NCBI RefSeq assembly: GCF_000454725.1
Contig: NZ_APJW01000002.1
Coordinates: 248,001-312,000, forward strand
Origin: Chlamydia ibidis 10-1398/6
Lineage (GTDB): Bacteria; Chlamydiota; Chlamydiia; Chlamydiales; Chlamydiaceae
DNA: 64,000 nucleotides
Direction: 5' to 3'
Under the pieces are notes generated by a model, which saw nothing but the letters and a program-made list of their open reading frames with translations, was not told where the DNA came from and made no database searches. Numbering within the stretch: position 1 is the first letter of the stretch; every line of letters starts with the position of its first letter. Made by a program: the position numbers and the translations under genes. Shown here in pieces: positions 22,822 to 32,309 of this stretch.

Positions 22822-23601
22822 CTATATGCTGGGACACTCCAATTTTAGCAAATATGAAAAAAGCTCTTTTCTAAACCTATTTAAAACCTGATCATTCTTC
22901 TCCAATATCTCTCTAGTTTGAAGTATGTTGTAATCTTTCTTATGACATAAGTGAGGAAGATACTCTATATGCACTCCTGATAAAGTAACGACTCCCCTAC
23001 CAACCCTCCTAGATATTATAGCTGCTGGATGATCAGGTAGATCTAAATAGTATGCTTCTATACATACTTCTGGGTAATCCCTAGCACTCTCAAAATAACA
23101 GCCTCCATTAAATAAAGCATACCCATGCGCTTGAATATTAGGAAAATTTAACATTGCAACCCGCACTCCAGTTGGCTCAGTATAAGAAAACGCAGGCTCC
23201 AAATAAGCGGGCCCCACAGCACAGCCAGGGAAAAATCCTAAATCCCTACCATCTACATACATTTTAGAATTAGGTTCTAGGAAACGTAAAGAACTCGCAG
23301 CAAAGTAGGCGCCAGCACAGATACCCAAATAACTTCCTCCTTCGCGAACATAGTTATCGATCCTTGCTGTTCCTAAACCATGTAGCTTTTCATAATAAGG
23401 GCGATCTGCTCCCCCAGGAATCACTAAAAGAGCTGCTAAATTCTCCCAATACAAATCATAAAGAAGGAAATTTGCATCAATGGTAGTAACTTCCAGATTA
23501 CTATCGGAAGGAATACTCAGCCTCAACCATCGAACAACATGACGCAAATAATACGAGGAGACCCCAGTATCGCTATAGACATATATCTTTAATCTAGACA
23601 C
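22822..23601 (-). CDS. BPL_N (class I glutamine amidotransferase-like) protein without a ligase domain
   Basis: 259-residue protein of the biotin-protein-ligase N-terminal family. The fold is glutamine-amidotransferase-like: VIPGGADRPYY, the nucleophile elbow GICAGAYFAA with the candidate catalytic Cys, and a late SGVHIEYLP that supplies the His and Glu of a triad. Although often annotated as biotin protein ligase, the BirA catalytic domain (GRGRxG) is absent, so it should not biotinylate proteins by itself. Natural substrate unknown. The start is GTG (23599-23601) with GAGG upstream. It is divergent from the DMT permease and convergent with the Inc-type gene. Counterpart of CT035 (recalled). 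Confidence 0.85.
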   Translation of the reverse strand: MSRLKIYVYSDTGVSSYYLRHVVRWLRLSIPSDSNLEVTTIDANFLLYDLYWENLAALLVIPGGADRPYYEKLHGLGTARIDNYVREGGSYLGICAGAYFAASSLRFLEPNSKMYVDGRDLGFFPGCAVGPAYLEPAFSYTEPTGVRVAMLNFPNIQAHGYALFNGGCYFESARDYPEVCIEAYYLDLPDHPAAIISRRVGRGVVTLSGVHIEYLPHLCHKKDYNILQTREILEKNDQVLNRFRKELFSYLLKLECPSI

Positions 23602-23905
23602 ACAACTTCCTCTTTGACATACTTCGGATTATAGGCTTTGTTTAGATCCTTAACATATGGGAATACCTGAGATGATCGGAATAATCTCAGAGCATTCTAG
23701 AAAGTTAAATCCTTTCACAAAGAACCTCGAACCTTTAAAGGCTTACCATATACTAGGGATTGGGCCTTATTTATTGAGATATCGAAACAAATAATTTGCT
23801 CTTAGCATAACAAAGAAAACTATAAACCACACCAACCATAAAAATATGATTTTATGGTAGAATATCTTTACTAAAAAGATACATAACCCTGTAATTTAAG
23901 CAACT
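23602..23905. other. 304-base divergent intergenic region with a palindrome
   Basis: Holds the start regions of the BPL_N gene (minus) and the permease (plus). Visible elements are a 7-bp inverted repeat CTGAGAT/ATCTCAG (23667-23690) and a perfect 9-bp hairpin ACCATAAAA/TTTTATGGT (23835-23858). The latter is followed directly by TAGAAT (23858-23863), a possible -10 box. No coding frame seen. Confidence 0.55.
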
Positions 23906-24931
23906 ATGTTTCTAGGCAATACTCAAGCAGGACAAAATCGCAACACAACTGTAGGCATTTTCTATAGCCTTGTGGCATGTCTATATTGGGGAATCGTTTT
24001 TGTTATTCCAGATCTGTTAAGTTCTTTTCAGGAACTTGATATCGTCCTTGCTCGATATAGCGTTTTTGGCCTTTTCTCCCTAACTCCCTTACTTTGGAAA
24101 CGTGAGAATATCTTTAAAAATATTTCTTCTAAAATTTGGAGAAAAAGTCTGCTTTGGGCCTTTCTTATCAATATTATTTACTACCTAGGGATTGCGCTAG
24201 CTATTCGTTATTCTGGAGGGTCTGTTACCATTATCATAGCGGGACTTGCACCCATAGCAATTTTATTCCACGCCAACTTTAGAAAAAAAACCGTCTCTAA
24301 TTCATATCTTGCGTTTATTAGTCTGATCATTTTCTTCGGCGTAGTTCTGACAAATATTTCTGGGTTTCAAGCGGCTACAGAATCTAATCTTTTGCAATAC
24401 TGTTTTGGTCTATTTTGTGTAACTTTTTCTACGTTAATCTGGGTAGGCTATATTGTATGCAACCATTCCTTCTTAGACACTAACCCTGATGTTTCTCCTG
24501 AAACTTGGTGCAAAATGCTCGGGATCAGCTCACTAGTTTTATGCCTTCCACTCATTATCGTCCTTGATACCCTAGGCATCACTAGCGTAGCAAAAAATAT
24601 TATTGTCCATACACCATCCCATGAACGCTTTCTTTTCGTTATTCTCTGTGCAATAATGGGCATTTTCTCTTCTTCTAAAGCAATCACTGCCTGGAATAAA
24701 GCTAGTCTCCATCTGTCTCCCGCTCTTCTTGGAGCCTTACTAATATTTGAGCCTATATTTGGGCTTACCCTGTCCTATTTATATAAAAAGACACTTCCAA
24801 CTATTCAAGAAAGCTTAGGTATTTTTCTTATGTTAGGTGGTAGTTTGTCATGTTTAATCTTATTCGGTAGGAAAAATATTCATAATTTGGAAGAAAAAAA
24901 AGAAACCTCGACCTCCTTGGAGCAGCCATAA
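23906..24931 (+). CDS. EamA/DMT-family ten-helix transporter
   Basis: 341-residue inner-membrane permease of the drug/metabolite transporter superfamily. About ten hydrophobic helices in two EamA repeats are visible, starting with SLVACLYWGIVFVIPDLLS and with the second repeat around 170-315 (LLGALLIFEPIFGLTLSYLY is a typical EamA end). The charged tail KKETSTSLEQP is cytoplasmic. The substrate cannot be read from sequence; relatives move amino acids, nucleosides or metabolites. The ATG at 23906 lies 48 bases after a 9-bp palindrome that may be an operator. It is followed after 84 bases by recD2. Counterpart of CT034 (recalled). Confidence 0.88.
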   Translation: MFLGNTQAGQNRNTTVGIFYSLVACLYWGIVFVIPDLLSSFQELDIVLARYSVFGLFSLTPLLWKRENIFKNISSKIWRKSLLWAFLINIIYYLGIALAIRYSGGSVTIIIAGLAPIAILFHANFRKKTVSNSYLAFISLIIFFGVVLTNISGFQAATESNLLQYCFGLFCVTFSTLIWVGYIVCNHSFLDTNPDVSPETWCKMLGISSLVLCLPLIIVLDTLGITSVAKNIIVHTPSHERFLFVILCAIMGIFSSSKAITAWNKASLHLSPALLGALLIFEPIFGLTLSYLYKKTLPTIQESLGIFLMLGGSLSCLILFGRKNIHNLEEKKETSTSLEQP

Positions 24932-25015
24932 ATCTAGCCAAATAAGTCTATAGGGATTACCTTAGTACTTTTCTACTTCCTCCTTTTGTAATACTAAAAT
25001 GCCCAAGCCTCCCTT

Positions 25016-27208
25016 ATGCAAAGAATTTCTGGTATCTTAGGAACTGTCCTATCTACAAACCAAGAATCCGAAGAATCTGTAATAGAATTCGTGACTCCCT
25101 ATAACAAGGCAACTGTAACTGTCTTAGGTAAAATCCCCAAAAATGCTCTTCAAAGGAAAGAGCTGATTAGCCTTTATGGAGTTTGGTGGAACCATCCCAC
25201 TTACGGTGAATCTTTTAAGGTTTTTATTTGCGATCCACAAGCAGCACCTCATAATCAGGGTATTATAAATTATCTGTCTTCAAAACTAGTTAAGGGTATA
25301 GGAGTTAAAACAACCACAAAGATTCTTAAAGAGTTTGGAGAATGTACAGCGGATATTTTAGATTACTCTCCTGAAAAATTAGACAGTATTCCCGGGATTA
25401 GTAAAGCACGTTGCACCAATATATGTAGCCAACTCAACGAACAAAAAAGCCTTAGAACCACTTTGTTATTCCTGCAACAATATGATATCCCTATTCACTA
25501 TGGAATCCGCATTCATAGAAAATATCAAGATCACTCGATCATGAAGATCTTGCAAGATCCTTTTATCCTAGCTCGTGACGTTGATGGAATAGGCTTTAAA
25601 ACAGCTGATCTAATAGCAATACAGTTGAGGACCCCGTTAAACTCGCCAAACCGTATAGGCGCTGGAATTTTACACTCCTTAAAAGAGCTGCAAGAAGAGG
25701 GCCACACATGTTATGCCCTTGATCCTCTAGTACTAATTGTTCATGATCTTTTAAATCAAGATACTCCAGAACTTTTGGTAACCCGAGAGGAAATCCTAGA
25801 ACAAATTAACACAATGATTAGAAGTAACTTAATCTGCACCCAGAACATAGATGGTATCACTTACGTCTGGACTAGAAGTTTATTTTTTGCAGAAAAAACC
25901 ATCGTGTCTGACATAAAAAGAATTCTTTATTCTACGAAAAAACTGCGATCCATAGATGAGGATAAAGCAATTTCTTGGGTAGAAGAAAATCTTAATCTTG
26001 ATCTGGAACACATTCAAAAACAGGCTGTACGTTCTAGTCTGACAAATAAGCTGCATATCATTACCGGAGGGCCAGGAACAGGTAAAAGTACCATTACAAA
26101 GGCAATCTTAAAAATTTATGAAAGGCTAACGCATAAAATTATCTTAGCTGCCCCTACGGGAAAAGCAGCAAAACGTATTACAGAAATTACTAATAAAAAT
26201 GCAGTCACTATTCATGTTTTGCTACAGTATGACTTTTCTTCCGGTACATTTCGTAAATGCCAAGATAATCCAATTGACTGTGACCTTATTATTATCGATG
26301 AATCAGGAATGATGGATACTTATCTTCTTCACCACCTACTCCATGCTCTTCCGGATCATGTAGTTTTAATCCTCATAGGAGATGTTCATCAACTACCTAG
26401 TATAGGTCCAGGAAATATCTTAAAAGATCTAATTGATTCACAAAAAATAACAGTGAGTACCTTGAGCAAGGTATTTCGGCAGGTACATGATTCTAATATC
26501 ATTATCAATGCCCATAAGGTAAACCAGGGAGATTTCCCTATTCTATATGGCAACTCTGGACGTAAGGATTTTTTATTTTTTCAACACGAAGATCCCGAAG
26601 AAGCATTAAAAAGGGTTGTATCTTTAGTTACAGAAGTCGTTCCTAAAAAATTCCATATTCAACCCAAAGATATTCAGGTCCTTTCTCCAATGAAAAAAGG
26701 CATTTTGGGAATACATAATTTAAACTCTGTTTTAAGAGAGGAATTAAACTCCCAAAAAGTTAGGTTTATTGGAAAGCTGCATTCTTACGCAGTTGGTGAT
26801 AAAGTCATGCAAATACGTAACAACTATAGGAAAAGAGTATTCAACGGGGATATTGGATATATCACTTCTATTGATTTTGGGAATAAACAAATCTTAGTTA
26901 AAATTGAAGACAGACTCGTTAACTTCTTATTTTCTGAATTAGACAATCTTATTTTAGCCTACGCGACATCTGTGCATAAGTACCAAGGAAGCGAAAGCCC
27001 ATGTGTTATCATTCCCATCCATACTTCTCACTACGTAATGCTGTACAGAAACCTTTTGTATACAGCAATCACTCGTGGAAAAAAGTTGGTCATTTTAGTT
27101 GGAACGAAAAAAGCTATTAGTATTGCAGTAAAAAATAACAAAGTCCTTCACCGATCCACCGGATTGGTACACGCTCTAAATTCTTTAGAAAAATACCAAA
27201 TCGCTTAG
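25016..27208 (+). CDS. recD2: RecD2-type superfamily 1 DNA helicase
   Basis: 5'-3' DNA helicase of the RecD2/TraA type (RecD not bound to RecBC). 730 residues, usual for RecD2. The N-terminal OB-like part is followed by HhH motifs (VKGIGVKTTTKIL, LDSIPGISKARC), then Walker A ITGGPGTGKST, APTGKAAKR (motif Ia), Walker B IIIDESGMMD, LIGDVHQLPSIGPG (motif III) and C-terminal motifs AYATSVHKYQGSE and YTAITRGKKLV. Cytoplasmic, with a role in DNA repair or recombination. The ATG at 25016 is chosen because the family begins with this strand. Convergent with metG, with 15 bases between the genes. Confidence 0.93.
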   Translation: MQRISGILGTVLSTNQESEESVIEFVTPYNKATVTVLGKIPKNALQRKELISLYGVWWNHPTYGESFKVFICDPQAAPHNQGIINYLSSKLVKGIGVKTTTKILKEFGECTADILDYSPEKLDSIPGISKARCTNICSQLNEQKSLRTTLLFLQQYDIPIHYGIRIHRKYQDHSIMKILQDPFILARDVDGIGFKTADLIAIQLRTPLNSPNRIGAGILHSLKELQEEGHTCYALDPLVLIVHDLLNQDTPELLVTREEILEQINTMIRSNLICTQNIDGITYVWTRSLFFAEKTIVSDIKRILYSTKKLRSIDEDKAISWVEENLNLDLEHIQKQAVRSSLTNKLHIITGGPGTGKSTITKAILKIYERLTHKIILAAPTGKAAKRITEITNKNAVTIHVLLQYDFSSGTFRKCQDNPIDCDLIIIDESGMMDTYLLHHLLHALPDHVVLILIGDVHQLPSIGPGNILKDLIDSQKITVSTLSKVFRQVHDSNIIINAHKVNQGDFPILYGNSGRKDFLFFQHEDPEEALKRVVSLVTEVVPKKFHIQPKDIQVLSPMKKGILGIHNLNSVLREELNSQKVRFIGKLHSYAVGDKVMQIRNNYRKRVFNGDIGYITSIDFGNKQILVKIEDRLVNFLFSELDNLILAYATSVHKYQGSESPCVIIPIHTSHYVMLYRNLLYTAITRGKKLVILVGTKKAISIAVKNNKVLHRSTGLVHALNSLEKYQIA

Positions 27209-27210
27209 AA

Positions 27211-27239
27211 TACTATAGCACCTCTAATCTACTATAGTA
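27211..27239. terminator. Short inverted repeat between convergent recD2 and metG
   Basis: TACTATAG (27211-27218) and CTATAGTA (27232-27239) form an 8-bp AT-rich stem with the metG stop codon in its loop. There is no U-tract. It may help separate the two convergent transcripts. Confidence 0.3.
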
Positions 27240-28885
27240 AACAATAAGGAGGGGGCTGATAACGAAAACGATTCGTTAGTATAATCCAGATAGTTATCGT
27301 GCCAAAGATTTTTGATTTTATGCTTATCCCTATCTATCTGATCAAGATCTAAAGATTTAGGATTAAGCATATGCCATATCTCACAAGCAGAATCAGGAAG
27401 TATAGGGTATGAAATTAAGGCTAGTAACTTTTGTACATAACAAGTACAAAATAGTATGGTCTCTACACGAGACAGGTCTCCTGATTTTAACACCTTCCAG
27501 GGAGCTTGATCATTAACATAAACGTTCCCTAAAGCAGCTAACTCCATGATAGAAGCGCAAGCTTTGCGTAAACTATACTGACTATAATTTTTATAAATAT
27601 TCTCGACTATCTCTCTTGCAGATGCAAATAATCGCTTGTCAACATTGTTCAAGTGTTGGCAATGATAGCTGAGATGATGTATTCCATTTTTCTGTGCAAA
27701 TGCTAAAACTCGGTTTATAAAATTACCAAATTTCCCTACCAGCTCGGAATTACAGCGAGTCTTAAAATCCGAGAAACTAAACTCACTATCTGACGTCTCA
27801 GGAGCTGTAGCAGCAAGCACGTAACGTAGTTTGTCTAGGGAATAGGTATCCAAGAAACTATCCATGTCTACGTAATTACCTTCAGATTTACTAAACTGGA
27901 ATCCCTCTAGCAAGTAAAATTCTGAAGAAACTAGGGAATCGACAATCTTATAGTTAATATTCTGTCCCAGAGTCATCGCAGGGAAAATAGCGGCGTGAAA
28001 AGGAACATTATCCTTACCTATGAATTGGACATACTCAGTTTCATTATCCAGCCAAAAAGCTTTCCATGCATCAGGAACGCCCCTGGATGCCGCCCAGTCC
28101 ATAGTTCCACTAATATAACCAATAGGAGCATCAAACCAAACATAGAAAACTTTACCAGGAATATCTGGAACAGGAACTCCCCAAGATAAATCACGAGTAA
28201 TTGCACGAGGACGAAGATTTTTTATATAATCAACCACAAAATTCCTTACATGATCTCGCAGAGAGCACTGATGAGCAAAATCTAATAGAGGGTCGATCAT
28301 TCTCTCAAGATGAAGATAGGCATGCTCGGTATCTCGCAAAACTAAAGAAGATCCCGATAATTTTGAACGCGGCTTGATTAAATCAACAGCATCATAATCT
28401 GCTCCACATTTTTGGCATTCATCTCCTCTAGCTCTATCAAAATTACACTTAGGACACGTACCTTCAACATAACGATCAGCCAAAAAACGTTTATCTTCTT
28501 CTGAATAGAGTTGTTTTGCAACGTGGTTCTCTATAAGTCCTTTTGATTTAAGATGTTTATAAAAGTCTTGAACAACAGCTTTATGAAAAGGATTAGTGGT
28601 GCGTGAGAAAAAATCCACCGAAATGCCTAAACGCTGAAATGTATCCTTATGTATTTTGTGATACATATCAACATACTCTTGATATCCCATACCCGCACGT
28701 TCTGCATTCAAAGTAATGGCTATACCATACTCATCAGATCCACAGATATAGAGAACATCATCACCCAACAGTCGACGAAATCTAGCATATACGTCTGCAG
28801 GCAAATAAGCTCCTGCAATATGGCCGAAATGTAAGGGGCCGTTGGCATAAGGCAAAGCAGAGGTAATCAAAACACGGGAAACCAC
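27224..28885 (-). CDS. metG: Methionyl-tRNA synthetase
   Basis: Charges tRNA-Met. The class I signatures are visible: HFGH (HIGH box) in [21 protein letters not shown] and FSKSEG (KMSKS box). The zinc-binding Cys cluster also shows ([14 protein letters not shown]). 553 residues if translation starts at the GTG at 28883-28885, which gives [16 protein letters not shown] and fits other chlamydial MetG N-termini. An in-frame ATG at 28901-28903 adds six residues but lacks a Shine-Dalgarno site. The GTG overlaps the upstream gene's TAG (TAGTG), with GGAG 12 bases before. There is no C-terminal dimerisation EMAP-type domain. Last gene of the ffh-metG cluster. Confidence 0.95.
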   Translation of the reverse strand: MVSRVLITSALPYANGPLHFGHIAGAYLPADVYARFRRLLGDDVLYICGSDEYGIAITLNAERAGMGYQEYVDMYHKIHKDTFQRLGISVDFFSRTTNPFHKAVVQDFYKHLKSKGLIENHVAKQLYSEEDKRFLADRYVEGTCPKCNFDRARGDECQKCGADYDAVDLIKPRSKLSGSSLVLRDTEHAYLHLERMIDPLLDFAHQCSLRDHVRNFVVDYIKNLRPRAITRDLSWGVPVPDIPGKVFYVWFDAPIGYISGTMDWAASRGVPDAWKAFWLDNETEYVQFIGKDNVPFHAAIFPAMTLGQNINYKIVDSLVSSEFYLLEGFQFSKSEGNYVDMDSFLDTYSLDKLRYVLAATAPETSDSEFSFSDFKTRCNSELVGKFGNFINRVLAFAQKNGIHHLSYHCQHLNNVDKRLFASAREIVENIYKNYSQYSLRKACASIMELAALGNVYVNDQAPWKVLKSGDLSRVETILFCTCYVQKLLALISYPILPDSACEIWHMLNPKSLDLDQIDRDKHKIKNLWHDNYLDYTNESFSLSAPSLLFTIVD

Positions 28886-29184
28886 TATTTCACATCGCTC
28901 CATGTATATGCTGAAGGATCTTTTCTTCTTCCAGAAACAGAAGAACCCTCTCTTCGCTTCTCACCATGAGTAGTAACTGTCGTTTGAAATGTTTCTTCAG
29001 AAACGTCAGGCTGTATTCCTTCTCTTTCTAGGATATTCAAAGCTTCAATGGCAACATTAGAAGAACGCACATCTCCCTTAGCTATCTTATTTTTAGCCTG
29101 CTTAATCGCATAATTTACCAAACTAAACGGACTTTCAAAAAGTAAGTTTAACTTCTCATTGGTTAAACGGTCTTTATTAGTCAT
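28885..29184 (-). CDS. Candidate divergent RNA polymerase omega subunit (CT031-like)
   Basis: 99-residue protein, usually called hypothetical. The first half ([28 protein letters not shown], then [16 protein letters not shown]) has the omega-like pattern of a short helix, an F-x-LV-x2-A-x2-A helix and a second helix beginning IAL/AIEAL. The gene directly follows gmk with an ATGA overlap, the position rpoZ takes in very many bacteria. The second half is polar and basic ([13 protein letters not shown]), probably disordered. If correct it stabilises the RNA polymerase beta' subunit. The function is inferred from pattern plus context and no alignment was run. Its stop overlaps the metG GTG. Confidence 0.85.
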   Translation of the reverse strand: MTNKDRLTNEKLNLLFESPFSLVNYAIKQAKNKIAKGDVRSSNVAIEALNILEREGIQPDVSEETFQTTVTTHGEKRREGSSVSGRRKDPSAYTWSDVK

Positions 29185-29795
29185 AATACGTTCCTATGTT
29201 CTTCTGCTATAAAAATACTTTTTAAAGCCTGGTACGTGAGATCCAAATCGTCGTTTACAAGACAATAATCAAATTCATGCGACGAGGTTTGCTCAACCAG
29301 GCTGTGCTGCAAACGCTCTTTTCTTTGTTCGTATTGTTCGGACCCTCGCACATCTAATCTTCGTTCTAGTTCTTCCAAAGAAGGAGGGGAAATAAAAATA
29401 GAAACAGCACTTATGGATTTCCTGATAGCCAAGGCTCCTTGCACATCAATGACTGCTACAGCATGTTTACCAGATTCCCAAATTTTTTGAATTTCAGATC
29501 GACTTGTCCCATAATACTCGCCAAATAAAAAAACCCATTCCAAAAAATCTTCTTGATCCAATGAGCGTCTAAACTGCTCTTGCGAAACAAAGAGATAATC
29601 GATACCAGAAACTTCTCCAATTCTAGGAGATCTAGTGGTTAACGAAAGAGTTTTCTGAAAAGAGTTAGGATACTCCCTTTCCAACATACGCACTAGAGTA
29701 GTTTTACCAGTGCCTGCAGGAGCGCTGATAGTAAACAACCTAGGCGCACATACCGGCATGTCTGGGGAAAAAGGGGATAGCACGTGCTTTTTCAT
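29181..29795 (-). CDS. gmk: Guanylate kinase
   Basis: Phosphorylates GMP to GDP with ATP. 204 residues, normal. The P-loop is [14 protein letters not shown], followed by [20 protein letters not shown] (the GMP-binding TTRxPRxGE motif) and [13 protein letters not shown]. The ATG at 29793-29795 overlaps the rnhB stop (ATGA), and its own stop overlaps the next start in the same way, so rnhB, gmk and the omega-like gene are translationally coupled. Confidence 0.97.
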   Translation of the reverse strand: MKKHVLSPFSPDMPVCAPRLFTISAPAGTGKTTLVRMLEREYPNSFQKTLSLTTRSPRIGEVSGIDYLFVSQEQFRRSLDQEDFLEWVFLFGEYYGTSRSEIQKIWESGKHAVAVIDVQGALAIRKSISAVSIFISPPSLEELERRLDVRGSEQYEQRKERLQHSLVEQTSSHEFDYCLVNDDLDLTYQALKSIFIAEEHRNVL

Positions 29796-30445
29796 ACAAT
29801 ATTGGCTGCCTGTTTAACGGGAGAAAAACTCTTTCTATGGCAAGCACAAGGACCAAGAGCGTTTAACATAGATAGATGTAAGCGCGTTCCATAGCCCTTG
29901 TGTTTGTCAAAACCATAGTCAGGATATATTAAATGCAACTCACGCATAATATCATCTCGATACTCCTTAGCCAAAATAGACGCTGCCGCAATAGATGCTG
30001 ATTTTGCATCCCCTTGGATAATTTTTTTAGAAGGGAGTTCATGCTGCAGATCCAAACCATCGACTAGTAAAAACTCTGGTTTCAAAGGTAAATTAGCAAC
30101 AGCTTCAGCCATGGCCTCCTTAGTGGCTTCTAAGATATTTATCTCATCTATTCTTTCTACAGAAACCACACCGATACCACTATAGACATCAGGATCTCTC
30201 AATAAAATCTCCCTAATACGGCGGCGCTGTTTAGGAGTGAGCTTCTTACTATCATCGATCTCCGGGAAAACTTTTCCCCTAGGCAAAATACAAGCACCAG
30301 CAACCACTGGGCCCGCAAGAGGACCTCTGCCGACTTCATCAACTCCTGCAACGAAGGAAAAGCCCATAGCAAATACTTCCTCTTCAAAGACCATTTTTTC
30401 TGAGAATTTTTGCCGTTCGCTAATCGAATCCATGTCCACGTCCAT
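29792..30445 (-). CDS. rnhB: Ribonuclease HII
   Basis: Removes RNA from RNA/DNA hybrids, including single misincorporated ribonucleotides. 217 residues. The catalytic acids sit in [17 protein letters not shown] (Asp-Glu), FLLVDGLDL and [19 protein letters not shown]. Two nearby ATGs are possible (30445 and 30433) and neither has a clear Shine-Dalgarno site; the longer form is listed. It follows rplS after 35 bases and overlaps gmk by 4. Confidence 0.95.
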   Translation of the reverse strand: MDVDMDSISERQKFSEKMVFEEEVFAMGFSFVAGVDEVGRGPLAGPVVAGACILPRGKVFPEIDDSKKLTPKQRRRIREILLRDPDVYSGIGVVSVERIDEINILEATKEAMAEAVANLPLKPEFLLVDGLDLQHELPSKKIIQGDAKSASIAAASILAKEYRDDIMRELHLIYPDYGFDKHKGYGTRLHLSMLNALGPCACHRKSFSPVKQAANIV

Positions 30446-30480
30446 AGATTGGAAATACTGTTAAGTAAAAGATATAACAA

Positions 30481-30846
30481 TTATTTCTTAGCAGGTCTTG
30501 CTCCGATATATTCCTTAACCTTAGCAGCTTTTCCTGTTTTCCCTCTGAGATAGTAAAGACGAGCACGAGCCACTTTACCGCGTTTTACCACTTCAATATT
30601 CACAATTTTAGGACTATTGAGTAAAAAGCTTTTCTCCATACCTTCACCGTAAGCAACTCGATGTAAAGAGATGGTTTCTCCAGCCCCTCCTCCTCTACGT
30701 GCCATTACAGTACCCTGAAAGACTTGTATACGCTCCTTACCACCTTCTGAAATTTTCGTAGCAACACGAATAGTATCTCCAACGTTAAAGTCTGTAAGAT
30801 CAGATCTACATTGTTCGTTTTGTAATTCCTGGATTAAGTTCCCCAT
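30481..30846 (-). CDS. rplS: 50S ribosomal protein L19
   Basis: Large-subunit protein at the 30S-50S interface. 121 residues, normal. Diagnostic segments are [52 protein letters not shown] and the C-terminal [24 protein letters not shown]. The order rpsP, trmD, rplS is conserved in bacteria. The ATG is at 30844-30846, 25 bases after trmD. Confidence 0.98.
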   Translation of the reverse strand: MGNLIQELQNEQCRSDLTDFNVGDTIRVATKISEGGKERIQVFQGTVMARRGGGAGETISLHRVAYGEGMEKSFLLNSPKIVNIEVVKRGKVARARLYYLRGKTGKAAKVKEYIGARPAKK

Positions 30847-30871
30847 AATGTTCCACCTAAATTCTCTTTGT

Positions 30872-31936
30872 CTATTTCATCTTATTACAAGAGATTACCC
30901 ATACATGACCGTCCAAATCGCGAGCCCAACGAATTAAATCAGTCCCTTGTGAATGATCTTCTACAGTTCCTCCTAACATTTTCCATCTCAACAAAAAGAT
31001 CAAAAAATCCTTCTCTGTTTGAAGACGTATGGAAAAAACAGAAAGATGCTTAATGGGCCCTAATACCTGCACTAAGTTCAAAGCCACAGAAGGAGTCCCA
31101 GGAAGCATAAACCTCTCCCCTTGAGATTGCGACAATCTAAAAGCCTTCTTATAAAACCGCTGTGAACACTTAATATCACCGACTTCTAGAATTACCGAAC
31201 TTTCTTTTACAGCTTCTGATGCATTTATCTTGCTCGTATGGAAATGTTCCCCATCTCTTTCATAGAGATAACGCACATAAAGATCAGGGCGACGCTGACG
31301 AGTTCTTTCCAAACTGATACTCTTCTTCCATAATGAAATAGCCTGATGGTTACCCTGAAGAAGAACTTCAGGAACCTCGCGCCCTTCAAACATACGAGGA
31401 CGGGTATACTGAGGACCTTCAAGAAGACCATCTTCTAAGGAATCAGCGTCAGCACTCTCTTGTTTTCCCAAAACGCCTGGTACAAACCTAGAGAGAGCGT
31501 CTATAACAACCAACGCAGCCAAGCCACCATTCGTTAAAACGTAATCGCCTATGCTAATCTCTTCGTCAACTTCACTTTCTAAAGCCCGCTCATCAACTCC
31601 TTCGTAGTGCCCACATAGAAAAACTAAATGAGAATATTGCGCCAACTCGCGACTCTTTTCAGCTGTCAAAAGGGCGCCCTGAGGAGATAAATAGATAACT
31701 TTAGAACCATTCTTTCGCACACTTCTTATCGCGCGGACTACGGGCTCAGCCATGAGAAGCATCCCCTTACCAGAAAAAGGAACATCATCTACTTGCTTCC
31801 ACTTCCCTAACCCAAAATCGCGAATATTTCTAGAACGAATACTTAATACACCTTTATCAATCGCTCTCCCTAAGATACTTGTTTTCAAAGGGCTAGAAAA
31901 ATACTCAGGGAATAAAGAAAGTATGTCGATCTCCAT
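30872..31936 (-). CDS. trmD: tRNA (guanine-N1)-methyltransferase TrmD fused to a VOC-like domain
   Basis: Methylates G37 of tRNAs, preventing +1 frameshifts. 354 residues against the usual 240-250. The core (about 1-225) has the SPOUT trefoil-knot signatures [41 protein letters not shown] and FVPGVLG, plus [10 protein letters not shown]. The additional 110 residues (about 245-354) look like a glyoxalase/VOC half: [19 protein letters not shown] opens a beta-alpha-beta unit and [14 protein letters not shown] is the typical closing strand. I recall a similar length in other Chlamydia. It sits between rpsP and rplS. What the extra domain does is unknown. Confidence 0.95.
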   Translation of the reverse strand: MEIDILSLFPEYFSSPLKTSILGRAIDKGVLSIRSRNIRDFGLGKWKQVDDVPFSGKGMLLMAEPVVRAIRSVRKNGSKVIYLSPQGALLTAEKSRELAQYSHLVFLCGHYEGVDERALESEVDEEISIGDYVLTNGGLAALVVIDALSRFVPGVLGKQESADADSLEDGLLEGPQYTRPRMFEGREVPEVLLQGNHQAISLWKKSISLERTRQRRPDLYVRYLYERDGEHFHTSKINASEAVKESSVILEVGDIKCSQRFYKKAFRLSQSQGERFMLPGTPSVALNLVQVLGPIKHLSVFSIRLQTEKDFLIFLLRWKMLGGTVEDHSQGTDLIRWARDLDGHVWVISCNKMK

Positions 31937-31949
31937 TCCACAAGCACTC

Positions 31950-32309
31950 TTACTTAGCAGCGACTTGTGCAGTTTGAGCTCTCTTCAAAGCACGACGCTT
32001 ACGATATGCTCTTCTCTTCTGGCATAAAGCAGTTCTACGAGCTACCTGCTTAGCAACCAGCTCACTATAAACACCTGGGGCTCCCTGCTTGACCAAAGCA
32101 GCCGCTTTTTCTGTTAGTTCTGCCCCTTGATTCACCCAGTAAAAAATTCTTTCGCTTTTCAACTGATAGTTTACTGAGCTATGAGGATCGTACCAGCCTA
32201 ATAACTCTATATACTTACCATCACGAGGAGACTCGACATCAGCAAGTACTAATCGATAAACAACGTGATTTCTGCGTCCTTGTTGTCTTAAACGGATTTT
32301 TAACGCCAC
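31950..32309 (-). CDS. rpsP: 30S ribosomal protein S16
   Basis: Small-subunit assembly protein. 119 residues: the normal S16 core of about 80 residues ([21 protein letters not shown], then [14 protein letters not shown]) plus a Lys/Arg/Ala-rich tail ending AQVAAK. The start is GTG at 32307-32309, just after a Shine-Dalgarno GGAGG-type site (GGAGGAAACCT on the minus strand). It overlaps the ffh 3' end by 10 bases, so it is coupled to ffh. Confidence 0.97.
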   Translation of the reverse strand: MALKIRLRQQGRRNHVVYRLVLADVESPRDGKYIELLGWYDPHSSVNYQLKSERIFYWVNQGAELTEKAAALVKQGAPGVYSELVAKQVARRTALCQKRRAYRKRRALKRAQTAQVAAK

